A stretch of DNA of 20,225 bases from an uncultured Acetobacter sp. (GCF_937875265.1 NZ_CALLXM010000202.1:1-20225); one strand, 5' to 3'. Shown: positions 6,295 through 15,820, numbered from the stretch's first letter. A program made the numbers and translations. The notes: generated by a model not told the origin, from the letters alone.

Positions 6295-7011
6295 TCAGCC
6301 TTCAGCCGTAACCGGCTTGTCTGCAGCAGGTGCCACAGAAGGCTTGGGTGCACTGTTATCATCGCTCAGCATTTCCAGCTGACCGGTGATCTGACCACCA
6401 TCTTCCACTTTCAGACGACGGCAGGCGGCTTTACCCAGCAGGCGGCCCGTTGCGCGCAGCGTCAGGCTGCCACGTGCGGTCAGAGACCCGTCAACAGTCC
6501 CAGCAATTTCTGCGTTCTCAACTTCCACGCCACCCCGGAACAGACCACCGGGCATAACTGCAAGTTCCTTGGCGGAAATCATGCTGGATTCCACAGTGCC
6601 TTCCACAACCAGACGCTCCGCGTCCTGCACAGTGCCCTGAACGCTGATGCCACGGCCCACAACGAGAGTCCGCTGCTCAACAACCTCTTTTTTCGGCTGC
6701 TGGGGGTTCAGGCCACGCGCAGCGGCGCCCGGCATGGGCGGCACACCCGCATTGGGAGAGAGGGGGGAACCGGGAGGAAGAGGCGCACGACCCATGGAGG
6801 TCTCCTTTGTTGCGTCTGGACGAGGAGCAGGTGCCGTGCCGCTGCCGGATGGCGGTGGCGAACCCGCAGGAGGTGAGGAAGAAGGGAAAATTGTACCAAA
6901 CGCCCCGGCAGGACGCGCAGCGCCCGGCTGGCTGGTACTCTGACCGGCACTTTGCCCGGCCGGTCGGTTATCTTCAGGCTTGCGTCTTTTAAACAAAAAA
7001 CCCCCCGCCAT
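6295..7011 (-). CDS. Bactofilin (polymer-forming cytoskeletal protein)
   Basis: The product has 238 residues. Residues 1-108 are low-complexity, rich in Pro, Gly, Ala and Ser, after a short basic start (MAGGFLFKRRKPED). Residues about 114-216 show the bactofilin/DUF583 beta-helix repeats (VVGRGISVQGTVQDAERLVV, EGTVESSMISAKELAV, EVENAEIAGTVDGSLTARG). The C-terminus is a short disordered tail. Bactofilins polymerise without nucleotide and organise polarity, stalks or cell-wall enzymes. The N-terminal region is long compared with Caulobacter BacA (about 160 aa in total), which is the unusual part. The usual neighbour, an M23 peptidase gene, is not visible here. The ribosome binding site is weak. 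The gene is convergent with gcrA and divergent from the adenosine kinase gene. Confidence 0.92.
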   Translation of the reverse strand: MAGGFLFKRRKPEDNRPAGQSAGQSTSQPGAARPAGAFGTIFPSSSPPAGSPPPSGSGTAPAPRPDATKETSMGRAPLPPGSPLSPNAGVPPMPGAAARGLNPQQPKKEVVEQRTLVVGRGISVQGTVQDAERLVVEGTVESSMISAKELAVMPGGLFRGGVEVENAEIAGTVDGSLTARGSLTLRATGRLLGKAACRRLKVEDGGQITGQLEMLSDDNSAPKPSVAPAADKPVTAEG

Positions 7012-7209
7012 GCTGGCTGCCGTTATGTGACAGCGGTTACACTGTTTTGTCTCTGCCCGCGTCGATCCATCAAGCTGGCATCCAATTTTGTTATACAGCG
7101 GACAGACCTAGCGGCAAGCGTCCCTTACCTCTTGGTGTTGCCCTTTTTATGGCAGCACGGTACCGAAAGAGCCGATCGGTTCACTTTTTTCAGGAAAACA
7201 GACATCGTC

Positions 7210-8208
7210 ATGACTGGCTCTGAAGCAAAATACGACATTCTTGGCATTGGCAACGCAATTACAGATATTCTTGCCACCGTCGAACCCGCTTTTCTGCTCG
7301 AGCAGAATCTGACCCCCGGCAGCATGACACTGATCGATGTGGCGCGCGCAAACAGCCTGACCGCCAACCTGAAAGTGGAACAGGTAATGGGGGGTGGCTC
7401 TGCGGCCAACACCTGTGTTGTGGCCGCTCAGTTTGGCGCGCGCGTCGCGTATCTGGGCAAAGTGGCGCATGATACCGCTGGCCAGAAATTTGCGCAGGAC
7501 TTGCGGGATAACGGCGTCACCTTCCCATCTACTCCGCTGGACGGGCATATTTCTGAAAATCTGCCGACCGCACAATGCGTTGTGATGGTTACGCCGGACG
7601 GCCAGCGCACCATGGCAACCTATCTGGGGGCCTGCACGCATTTTACGCCGGAAGATGTATTACCGGACATGATTGCCGCTTCAAGAATCGTGTATCTGGA
7701 AGGCTATCTGTTTGACCCGCCGCATGCGCAGGAAGCCTTCCGCCGCGCTGCAACGCTGGCCCATCAGAACGGTCGTCAGGTTGCACTCTCCTTGTCTGAT
7801 CCGTTCTGCGTTGGTCGCCATCGTGAAGCGTTTCTGGATCTTGTGAAGGGCCACGTTGATATCCTCTTCGCGAATGAAGATGAAATCTGCGCTCTGTATG
7901 AAACAGAAAACTTTGAGACAGCCGCCCGCCACACGCTGGCAGATACCACCTTTGCGGCATTGACGCGCTCTGGTCTGGGCAGTGTGGTTATTCATGACGG
8001 ACAGAGCACCACCGTTGCACCGGTCCCGACTCAGGTGGTGGATACAACTGGCGCGGGCGATGCCTATGCTGCGGGTTTTCTTGCCGGCCTGACCTCTGGC
8101 CGCACCCTGCCAGAATGTGGCCGTCTGGCATCTGTGGCGGCGTCAGAAATTATCTCGCATGTGGGCGCACGCCCGCTGGCAAACCTCTGGCAGGAAATGG
8201 GCTTCTAA
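7210..8208 (+). CDS. Adenosine kinase (PfkB family)
   Basis: The product has 332 residues, a ribokinase/PfkB-fold sugar or nucleoside kinase. The N-terminus YDILGIGNAITDILATVE and the glycine motif GGGSAANT (about residues 59-66) match bacterial adenosine kinases. The PfkB signature DTTGAGDAYAAGF starts at residue 278, with Asp284 as the expected catalytic base. The likely reaction is adenosine + ATP to AMP + ADP in purine salvage. Close relatives include other nucleoside or sugar kinases, so the substrate is inferred from overall resemblance. The ATG at 7210 is the only sensible start; the best Shine-Dalgarno (AGGA) is about 14 nt away, so initiation is probably weak. The 198-bp region before it has a GTGTTGCC/GGCAGCAC hairpin (7135-7158) and no clear promoter. 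Confidence 0.88.
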   Translation: MTGSEAKYDILGIGNAITDILATVEPAFLLEQNLTPGSMTLIDVARANSLTANLKVEQVMGGGSAANTCVVAAQFGARVAYLGKVAHDTAGQKFAQDLRDNGVTFPSTPLDGHISENLPTAQCVVMVTPDGQRTMATYLGACTHFTPEDVLPDMIAASRIVYLEGYLFDPPHAQEAFRRAATLAHQNGRQVALSLSDPFCVGRHREAFLDLVKGHVDILFANEDEICALYETENFETAARHTLADTTFAALTRSGLGSVVIHDGQSTTVAPVPTQVVDTTGAGDAYAAGFLAGLTSGRTLPECGRLASVAASEIISHVGARPLANLWQEMGF

Positions 8209-8236
8209 AAAGCCCCACTCTGCTTCCCTCTGCGCG

Positions 8237-8265
8237 CTCTTCCTTCCTTTACCCGGAAGGGAGAG
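8237..8265. terminator. Bidirectional hairpin between adenosine kinase gene and rnd
   Basis: Arms CTCTTCCTTCC (8237-8247) and GGAAGGGAGAG (8255-8265) form an 11-bp stem with one G-U pair and a 7-nt loop between two convergent genes. T-runs are absent on both sides. Confidence 0.5.
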
Positions 8266-8268
8266 ACA

Positions 8269-9456
8269 TCAGCGAGACAGAATATCGACTTTTCCGCCTT
8301 TAACACCCAGTGCAATTTCTCCATTGCACAGGGCCAGAGCCGCATCCCCAAACACAGCTTTCCGCCAGCCTGCCAGAGCCGGGTTGGGTGCAGACGGGTC
8401 AAGCGCCAGAGCTTCCAGATCATCCATGGATGCGACCAGCTTGGGGGCCACATCATGATCTTCACAGCAACTGGTCAGCAGAACTTTTAGCAACGCCATT
8501 AAAGCCGCAGATGCCCGTGGGGCATCCTTGCTGCGGTTCTTGGGTAAGCGTGGCAACTCCGCATCTGGCAGAGCCTGCGCCTGCTTCACGGCGTCCAGCA
8601 TGCTCGCCCCGGTACGCCCTTCGGCCAGCCCGCGAGAAACACCTCGCACTCGCGCCAGAGCATCCGTCGTGGTGGGGGCTGTTGCGGCAATTTCCAGCAG
8701 ACTTTCGTCTTTCAGTAAACGCTGACGCGGCACGTTCACACGCTGTGCTTCGCGCTCACGCAGCGCGGCTACAGCGCGCAGAATACCCAGCATGCGCCGA
8801 TTATTGGTGCGGGCACGCAGACGTTCCCACTGCTTTTCCGGGTCAGCCCGGAAGGTCGCCGGGTCTGTCAGCACGGCCATTTCGGCTGAAACCCATTCCA
8901 GCCGCTTTTCCTGCTCCAGCTTTTTCATTAGGCGTTCGTACACAAGGCGCAGCCATGTCACGTCACCCGCGGCATAAGTCAGCTGCGCAGCAGAAAGTGG
9001 GCGCACAGACCAGTCGGTAAAGCGGTGGCTTTTATCAATCGCGTGGCCGGTAATGGAGCCGACAAGGCTGTCATACCCCACCTGATCCCCATACCCGGCG
9101 ACCATGGCGGCAACCTGCGTATCAAACAGCGGCGTCGGAAGAGCATCAAACAAGTGCAGGAAAATTTCCAGATCCTGCCGTGAGGCATGAAAAACCTTAA
9201 GAACGGCTTCATCCGCCATCAGTTCAGCCAGTGGGGCCAGATCCAGACCTTCTGCCATGGTGTCAATTAACACCACCTCCTCCACGCCACCAATCTGCAC
9301 GAGGCATAATTCTGGCCAGTAGGTGCGCTCACGCATGAATTCCGTATCAATCGTCAGATACGGCTCTGCACGCAGGCGGGTAAGAGTGGTCGCCAGATCG
9401 TCCGTTGTGGAAATGAGGCGGGGTTCGGGAAATGCGGGGAAGGAAGCTCTGGCCAT
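8269..9456 (-). CDS. rnd: Ribonuclease D
   Basis: The product has 395 residues (E. coli RNase D has 375). The DEDDy 3'-5' exonuclease domain covers residues about 15-185, with Asp37 and Glu39 (TIDTEF), Asp95 (HASRQDLEIF), Tyr161 and Asp165 (YAAGDVTWLR). An HRDC domain follows at about residues 210-290 (RRMLGILRAVAALREREAQR). RNase D trims the 3' ends of tRNA precursors and other stable RNAs. All acidic catalytic residues are present. It starts with ATG at 9456, 128 bp from divergent queF. Confidence 0.95.
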   Translation of the reverse strand: MARASFPAFPEPRLISTTDDLATTLTRLRAEPYLTIDTEFMRERTYWPELCLVQIGGVEEVVLIDTMAEGLDLAPLAELMADEAVLKVFHASRQDLEIFLHLFDALPTPLFDTQVAAMVAGYGDQVGYDSLVGSITGHAIDKSHRFTDWSVRPLSAAQLTYAAGDVTWLRLVYERLMKKLEQEKRLEWVSAEMAVLTDPATFRADPEKQWERLRARTNNRRMLGILRAVAALREREAQRVNVPRQRLLKDESLLEIAATAPTTTDALARVRGVSRGLAEGRTGASMLDAVKQAQALPDAELPRLPKNRSKDAPRASAALMALLKVLLTSCCEDHDVAPKLVASMDDLEALALDPSAPNPALAGWRKAVFGDAALALCNGEIALGVKGGKVDILSR

Positions 9457-9584
9457 GACTGCCTACATACACCACCTGACGGGAAAAAGAAGCAGACAGC
9501 AGCCTTCGACTTTCTGAAAAGCTTGACGAAACCCCGCGCAGCTTCGACATGAGAACCACACTGACCATAACCGAAAGAAACGCC

Positions 9585-10055
9585 ATGACCCGCCCTGATG
9601 ACGGCAGTGACGCACTCACTCAGCTGGGCCGCTCCACGCCTGCCCCAACCTGCCCGGAAGAAGCCATTCTGGAACGCGTGCCTGCCCCATACCCCGGCAA
9701 GAATTATCTGGTGCGCTTTACCGCCCCGGAATTCACGTCACTTTGCCCGGTCACAGGCCAGCCGGATTTTGCACATATCGTTATTGATTACGTGCCGGAC
9801 CAATGGATTGTGGAGAGCAAGTCCCTCAAACTGTTCCTGACAAGCTTCCGGAATCATGGTGCCTTTCACGAAGCCTGTTCCGTGCAGATTGCCACCACAC
9901 TGGTTGAGCGCCTCAACCCGGTCTGGCTGCGCATTGGGGCCTACTGGTACCCGCGCGGCGGCATTCCTATTGATGTGTTCTGGCAGACCGGTGCGCCCCC
10001 GGCTGATGTATGGATTCCGTCACAGGACGTTCCCACCTATCGCGGCCGAGGCTAA
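9585..10055 (+). CDS. queF: NADPH-dependent 7-cyano-7-deazaguanine reductase (QueF, short form)
   Basis: The product has 156 residues, matching the unimodular (Bacillus-type) QueF. It reduces the nitrile preQ0 to the amine preQ1 in queuosine synthesis. The nucleophile Cys54 is in FTSLCPVTGQPDF with Asp61, and the QueF motif ESKSLKLFLTSFRNHG begins at Glu77, followed by His95-Glu96. I chose the ATG at 9585 (MTRPDDG) because a weak AAAGAAA precedes it and the upstream ATG at 9549 has no ribosome binding site; the latter would add 12 residues. No other queuosine gene is next to it and I see no preQ1 riboswitch fold in the 128-bp upstream region, which carries only CTTCGAC repeated at 9504 and 9542. 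Confidence 0.94.
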   Translation: MTRPDDGSDALTQLGRSTPAPTCPEEAILERVPAPYPGKNYLVRFTAPEFTSLCPVTGQPDFAHIVIDYVPDQWIVESKSLKLFLTSFRNHGAFHEACSVQIATTLVERLNPVWLRIGAYWYPRGGIPIDVFWQTGAPPADVWIPSQDVPTYRGRG

Positions 10056-10093
10056 GAGCCTTATTGGAGGCTTTGAAGTGCGAATGAGCGCAT

Positions 10094-10124
10094 AAAAAAA
10101 GCCACCGCAAGGGTGGCTTTTTTT
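10094..10124. terminator. Bidirectional intrinsic terminator between queF and atp operon
   Basis: A7 (10094-10100), GCCACC, a 5-nt loop, GGTGGC and T7 (10118-10124) form a textbook terminator in both directions, serving rightward queF and the leftward atp operon that ends at 10156. Confidence 0.9.
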
Positions 10125-10155
10125 AACTGTCGGGCGTCTCAGCGTCGTCTGGGTT

Positions 10156-10566
10156 TCAGGACGCGGAAGACCCGGCTTCGATTTCAGCACGCACAGACAG
10201 AATTTTGTCCTGAAGCACATCCAGACGCGAGATATCGGTCTTGTCGGCTTTGTCCCAGGCTTCTGTCAGAGCTTCAAGCGCTGCTGTTGCGTTATCAATA
10301 GAGATTTCGCTTACAGGCTCGGCTTTGTCAGCCAGAATAGTGCAACGGGTTGCCGTCATGTCCGCAAAGCCGCCACCGACGAAATAACGGTCCGTCACGG
10401 CATCATTGTCGTACAGTGAGACGATACCGCCACGCAGCAGAAGCATCATGGGAGCACGCTCGGGCATGGCGGCAATATCGCCTTCCGCACCCGGCATAAC
10501 CACCATATCTACTTCACGCGACACCAGAACCTTTTCAGGGCTGATGATCTCGATCTGGATCGGCAT
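10156..10566 (-). CDS. atpC: F1 ATP synthase epsilon subunit
   Basis: The product has 136 residues. The N-terminal beta-sandwich is typical (IEIISPEKVLVSREVDMVVM, PGAEGDIAAMPERAPM). The C-terminal part (about residues 90-136) is the helical hairpin that in other bacteria inhibits ATP hydrolysis. It acts in the central stalk of F1 with gamma. It is the last gene of the operon, 28 bp after atpD, and is followed by the bidirectional terminator at 10094-10124. Confidence 0.95.
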   Translation of the reverse strand: MPIQIEIISPEKVLVSREVDMVVMPGAEGDIAAMPERAPMMLLLRGGIVSLYDNDAVTDRYFVGGGFADMTATRCTILADKAEPVSEISIDNATAALEALTEAWDKADKTDISRLDVLQDKILSVRAEIEAGSSAS

Positions 10567-10594
10567 GAATGCTGTTCCTTCCCGGAACCGGCTG

Positions 10595-12067
<1,473 letters not shown>

Positions 12068-12098
12068 GGGTCAGCTCCTGCGGGGCAAACGAGCGGGC

Positions 12099-12998
12099 TC
12101 AGACAGCCTGTGCGCCCGAGATGATTTCGATCAGTTCATTAGTAATATTGGTCTGACGGGTCCGGTTATAGACCTTGCTCAGACTGTCGATGGTCCGGCC
12201 TGCATTGCGCGTAGCGTTATCCATGGCCGTCATACGGGCGCCGTTCTCACCTGCGGCTGTTTCCAGCAGCGAAGCATAGATCTGAACCTGCAGATTTCGC
12301 GGAAGAAGCATTGCCAGCAGCGTTGCTTCATCCGGTTCAAATTCGTATTGCGCCGCATCTTCTGCCGGAGCAGAGGCTGCACTGGCCGTAGCCACCACAT
12401 CATCCACTACCATCGGCACAAGCTGCTGGCAGGCTGGAACCTGCGTCATCGCATTCTGGAACTTGTTAAACACAAGCGTGCAAACGTCGATATCGCCAGC
12501 TTCCAGCAGAGCATTCACCTTGTTACCAAGGTCGCTTGCTACAGAAAACGGGACTTCCTTACCGCTAAACCCGATGACCTGATCGACGATCAGGTTCGCA
12601 TGTTCACGGTTAAAGAAGCTCAGGGCACGACGACCAACCGGCAGCAGCTTGACGGTTTTGCCTTCGGCCTGAAGTTTTTTAATGGTCTGAAGCGTCAACC
12701 GGTTCACGTTGGAGTTGAAGCCACCGCACAGGCCACGATCACTGGTGATCGGGACCAGCAGATGAACTTTATCCTGCCCCGTTCCGGCCAGAAGACGCGG
12801 TGCACCTTCTTCCCCCTTCGTGGCGGCAGCAAGTTCACCCAGCATCCGCCGCATAGCAGCGGCATACGGACGAGCAGCCTCAGCACTGGCCTGGGCGCGG
12901 CGCAATTTTGCGGCCGCGACCATTTTCATCGCGCTGGTGATCTTCCGAGTCGACTTGATACTTCCGATACGAGCGCGGAGTTCCTTGAGGGAAGCCAT
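12099..12998 (-). CDS. atpG: F1 ATP synthase gamma subunit
   Basis: The product has 299 residues. The conserved N-terminal helix (MASLKELRARIGSIKSTRKI, then TSAMKMVAAAKLRRA) and C-terminal helix (NATRNAGRTIDSLSKVYNRT, then RQTNITNELIEIISGAQA) form the rotating coiled-coil shaft, with the globular domain between. The middle carries the ITSDRGLCGGFNSN motif. An Ala-rich insert near residues 205-220 is the least conserved part. ATG 12998 has an AGGA upstream, 16 bp after the atpA stop. Confidence 0.97.
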   Translation of the reverse strand: MASLKELRARIGSIKSTRKITSAMKMVAAAKLRRAQASAEAARPYAAAMRRMLGELAAATKGEEGAPRLLAGTGQDKVHLLVPITSDRGLCGGFNSNVNRLTLQTIKKLQAEGKTVKLLPVGRRALSFFNREHANLIVDQVIGFSGKEVPFSVASDLGNKVNALLEAGDIDVCTLVFNKFQNAMTQVPACQQLVPMVVDDVVATASAASAPAEDAAQYEFEPDEATLLAMLLPRNLQVQIYASLLETAAGENGARMTAMDNATRNAGRTIDSLSKVYNRTRQTNITNELIEIISGAQAV

Positions 12999-13014
12999 GG
13001 ATAAGTCCTGCTCC

Positions 13015-14550
13015 TCAGCCGCCGAAGTTGCGGTTGAAGGTGGTCAGATATTCGGACAGGCGCGCTTCAGTGTCTTTGGACACCTGGCGATCTTTGCCAA
13101 TGGTTGCCAGAATATCTTTGCCACCGTTCGGCAGATCAGACAGCAGAGCGTGTTCCCAGGCCACAATTTTATCAACAGCGATACCGTCAATAAAACCACG
13201 GGTGCCTGCAAACAGCACAATCACCTGTTCTTCAACCGTCAGCGGAGATGCCTGGGGCTGCTTCAGCAGTTCAACCAGACGAGCACCACGAGCCAGCAGC
13301 TTCTGCGTAGCCGGGTCCAGATCGGACGCGAACTGTGAGAAGGCAGCCATTTCACGATACTGAGCCAGTTCCAGCTTAATCTTGCCGGCAACCTGCTTCA
13401 TCGCCTTGATCTGCGCTGCGGAACCAACACGAGACACGGACCCGCCGACATTCACAGCCGGACGGATACCACGGTAGAACAGATCGGTCTCAAGGAAGAT
13501 CTGCCCATCCGTGATGGAAATCACGTTGGTCGGGATGTAGGCGGACACGTCACCAGCCTGCGTTTCAATGACCGGCAGAGCCGTCAGAGAACCAGCGCCG
13601 TTGACGTCGGACATTTTGGCAGCGCGTTCCAGCAGACGGGAATGCAGATAGAACACATCACCCGGATATGCTTCACGGCCCGGCGGACGACGCAGCAGCA
13701 GGGACATCTGACGGTACGCCACAGCCTGCTTGGACAGGTCATCATAGCAGATCAGAGCGTGCATGCCGTTATCACGGAAATACTCACCCATTGCACAGGC
13801 AGCATACGGTGCCAGGTACTGCAGGGGAGCCGGATCGGAAGCGGTTGCTGCGACGACGATGGAATACTTCATCGCGCCTTTTTCTTCCAGCAGACGCACA
13901 AGCTGTGCAACCGTGGAACGCTTCTGACCAACCGCAACGTAGATGCAGTAAAGGGACTTTTTGTCGTCGCCTTCGTCATTCACGGTCTTCTGAGCAAGGA
14001 TTGTGTCGGTCAGAATGGTTGTCTTACCCGTCTGACGGTCACCAATCACCAGCTCACGCTGACCGCGCCCGATGGGCACGAGGGCGTCAATGGCTTTAAT
14101 GCCGGTCTGCATCGGCTCACTGACGGACTGGCGCGGCATAATGCCGGGTGCCTTCACTTCAGCGCGACGCATTTCAACGTTGGCGAGCGGGCCTTTGCCG
14201 TCGATCGGGTTACCCAGACCGTCAACAACGCGACCGAGCAGGCCTTTACCTGTGGGGACTTCAACCACAACACCGGAGCGGCTGACAGTGTCGCCTTCAC
14301 GAATGTTGGTGTCATCACCAAAGATAACGATACCGACGTTATCGCTCTCAAGGTTCAGCGCCATGCCTTTCTGGCCGGAACCCGGGAACTCAACGAGCTC
14401 CCCGGCCATCACGTTCTGAAGGCCGAACACACGGGCAATGCCGTCGCCGACAGACAGAACAGTGCCGGTTTCGACAACATCGGATTCTTTGTCGAACGAA
14501 GCAATCTGCTGCTTGAGGATATCCGAAATCTCTGCGGGACGGATTTCCAT
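13015..14550 (-). CDS. atpA: F1 ATP synthase alpha subunit
   Basis: The product has 511 residues. P-loop GDRQTGKT is at 170-177, and the arginine-finger segment SVSRVGSAAQ lies in the C-terminal third. It forms the non-catalytic nucleotide sites of the F1 hexamer. The start ATG at 14550 overlaps the atpH stop as TGATG, so translation is probably coupled; AAGGGAG lies about 8-9 nt upstream. A GTG one codon earlier is possible but less likely. Confidence 0.98.
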   Translation of the reverse strand: MEIRPAEISDILKQQIASFDKESDVVETGTVLSVGDGIARVFGLQNVMAGELVEFPGSGQKGMALNLESDNVGIVIFGDDTNIREGDTVSRSGVVVEVPTGKGLLGRVVDGLGNPIDGKGPLANVEMRRAEVKAPGIMPRQSVSEPMQTGIKAIDALVPIGRGQRELVIGDRQTGKTTILTDTILAQKTVNDEGDDKKSLYCIYVAVGQKRSTVAQLVRLLEEKGAMKYSIVVAATASDPAPLQYLAPYAACAMGEYFRDNGMHALICYDDLSKQAVAYRQMSLLLRRPPGREAYPGDVFYLHSRLLERAAKMSDVNGAGSLTALPVIETQAGDVSAYIPTNVISITDGQIFLETDLFYRGIRPAVNVGGSVSRVGSAAQIKAMKQVAGKIKLELAQYREMAAFSQFASDLDPATQKLLARGARLVELLKQPQASPLTVEEQVIVLFAGTRGFIDGIAVDKIVAWEHALLSDLPNGGKDILATIGKDRQVSKDTEARLSEYLTTFNRNFGG

Positions 14551-15134
14551 CACGCGGCTCCCTTCATGGCGTAATGCAAACGAAACAGGCGGGTCTGAAG
14601 ACTGGCGTCATAAAGCTTTGCCCCGACACGGACGACAAGGCCGCCGAGCAGGGAGGAATCTACACGCTCACGAATAGTGATACGGGAATAACCGGCTTCG
14701 GCCAGACGAACCTGAAGCTGGGCGCGCTGCGTGGTTGTCAGCGGCTGAGCAGATGTAACATCCGCGACCACTTCACCACGGCGGGCTGAAGCGAGGGCGT
14801 CAACTGCCACCATAATCTGCCGCAAAATGGGCAGACGGCGGTTGTCAGCGACGACACCCACAAAATTCCGAAGAGTATGGCAAAAACCCTGTGCGTCCAT
14901 CACGGCCAGAACAGCCTTGGTGGAAACACGGATATCAAGCCGCCGATCATTCAGAACAGTGCGCAACGGTGCACTTTCATCGATCAGGCGAGCAAGTGCC
15001 GCACATTCATCAAGCACTGCATCCAGCTGCTGCTGTTCCGCTGCGAGTTCGTAAAGCGCAGTTGCATAACGGCCTTCAAGACCGTTGGAAGCAAAAGCAA
15101 CCGATTGTGCTGTCGTTACGCCCGAGGCCACCAC
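14550..15134 (-). CDS. atpH: F1 ATP synthase delta subunit
   Basis: The product has 194 residues. GRYATALYELAAEQQQLDAV near the N-terminus and the C-terminal IRERVDSSLLGGLVVRVGAKLYDASLQTRL are family hallmarks. Delta links F1 to the peripheral stalk. It is the first gene of an F1-only operon, the alphaproteobacterial arrangement in which the F0 genes lie elsewhere. The start appears to be GTG at 15134 (a second GTG follows directly), with AAGGAAAG about 13 nt upstream; no ATG is available nearby. A possible promoter upstream, reading leftwards, is TTGCGT-N17-TAGAGG (weak). Confidence 0.93.
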   Translation of the reverse strand: MVASGVTTAQSVAFASNGLEGRYATALYELAAEQQQLDAVLDECAALARLIDESAPLRTVLNDRRLDIRVSTKAVLAVMDAQGFCHTLRNFVGVVADNRRLPILRQIMVAVDALASARRGEVVADVTSAQPLTTTQRAQLQVRLAEAGYSRITIRERVDSSLLGGLVVRVGAKLYDASLQTRLFRLHYAMKGAA

Positions 15135-15251
15135 TCTTTAGGCTCTTTCCTTCTGTGCGCGCCGGCATTCCACGTCATGACTCCGCCTCTGGCCTTATGA
15201 TGCCACAAGCATGCGTCGGCGCGGCCTCTAGCATGCTGAAACCTGCCACGC

Positions 15252-15291
15252 AACCGGCACGCTCTCCCAAAATTCATAAGCACTGCCGGTT
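15252..15291. repeat. Inverted repeat upstream of the atp operon
   Basis: Perfect 8-bp arms (AACCGGCA, TGCCGGTT) are separated by 24 bp. On the plus strand TTTTGCTTT follows, which looks like a poor terminator; on the minus strand it lies between the putative 75-aa gene and atpH and could attenuate read-through. Confidence 0.35.
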
Positions 15292-15339
15292 TTGCTTTAC
15301 CCAGAAGCCTGAAAACGCCTCCTCAAGCAAAAAAACCGC

Positions 15340-15567
15340 TTACGGAAAGGCCTTATCCCACAAATCAAGCACATACGATGCTGCAGCGCGCAGATGCAAA
15401 ATTTCTACGGAAATTATTCTCAACCCTGCGCCCTGAGAACACCGCGAGCACCACATCAAGCGCCAAGGAAGGCGATCCTTAACGACACATGCGAATCCAT
15501 AAATGTCATCCCCAGATTTTGTATACGAGACGCATTCAAGCTGATTTCGAATCAAACCGAAGCGCAT
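15340..15567 (-). CDS. Hypothetical small protein (75 aa)
   Basis: I do not recognise this protein. An ATG at 15567 is preceded by GAGGTG at 7-nt spacing, a good ribosome binding site, and an in-frame stop lies three codons upstream, so the start is well defined. The product is mixed hydrophobic and charged with four tryptophans, a YGFACVVKDRLPWRLMW strand-like segment, and an amphipathic C-terminal helix-like end (ILHLRAAASYVLDLWDKAF). It has no signal peptide or membrane segment. It sits in the otherwise empty region between tRNA-Gly and atpH on the same strand as both. It may be a real small gene or a chance frame. Confidence 0.4.
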   Translation of the reverse strand: MRFGLIRNQLECVSYTKSGDDIYGFACVVKDRLPWRLMWCSRCSQGAGLRIISVEILHLRAAASYVLDLWDKAFP

Positions 15568-15703
15568 CTGGCTTCACCTCACCTGAGCTGGCACTCATAT
15601 TCTGGAAAGCGCAAACACTATGGAATTCATCCGCGAATCTGTCCGGACATTCCGGATTCAGCCAGCGCAGGGAAATATTTTTGATTTTTGGGAAAATTTA
15701 TTT

Positions 15704-15777
15704 TGGAGCGGACGGAGGGAATCGAACCCTCCTCGGTAGCTTGGAAGGCTACAGCATTACCACTATGCTACGCCCGC
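15704..15777 (-). tRNA. tRNA-Gly (anticodon TCC)
   Basis: A complete 74-nt cloverleaf with encoded CCA. The acceptor stem is GCGGGCG/CGTCCGC (one G-U), the anticodon stem-loop GTAGC-CTTCCAA-GCTAC carries TCC, and the T-loop contains GGTTCGATTCC. Confidence 0.97.
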
Positions 15778-15790
15778 GTTCCTGAGAGGT

Positions 15791-15820
15791 CTCTTACCCT
15801 CAAAACGTCGCACTTCGCAA
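15791..15820 (-). promoter_or_regulatory. Candidate tRNA-Gly promoter
   Basis: Reading leftwards there is TTGCGA (complement of 15815-15820), an 18-bp spacer and TAAGAG (complement of 15791-15796), with the tRNA starting about 14 bp further on. Position is right, consensus match moderate. Confidence 0.35.

Larger units (their letters stand above)
15135..15703. other. 569-bp stretch between atpH and tRNA-Gly
   Basis: No conserved protein or RNA gene is recognised here. It contains a possible 75-codon gene on the minus strand, an inverted repeat AACCGGCA/TGCCGGTT (15252-15259 with 15284-15291), two GCATGC sites 22 bp apart (15209 and 15231) that may sit in the atp promoter region, and five GANTC sites (15179, 15493, 15549, 15635, 15655). 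The right end (15660-15703) is AT-rich. Confidence 0.6.

Noticed and set aside
9457..9584. PreQ1 riboswitch before queF
   Set aside because: No stem with the expected C-rich and A-rich tail pattern could be found; only a short CTTCGAC direct repeat is present.
15394..15684. Plus-strand 96-codon frame in the atpH-tRNA-Gly gap
   Set aside because: Poor protein character and no convincing ribosome binding site; the minus-strand 75-codon frame is better supported.
15660..15777. tRNA-Gly as an integration site for a mobile element
   Set aside because: No second copy of the tRNA 3' end and no integrase gene was found on either side.
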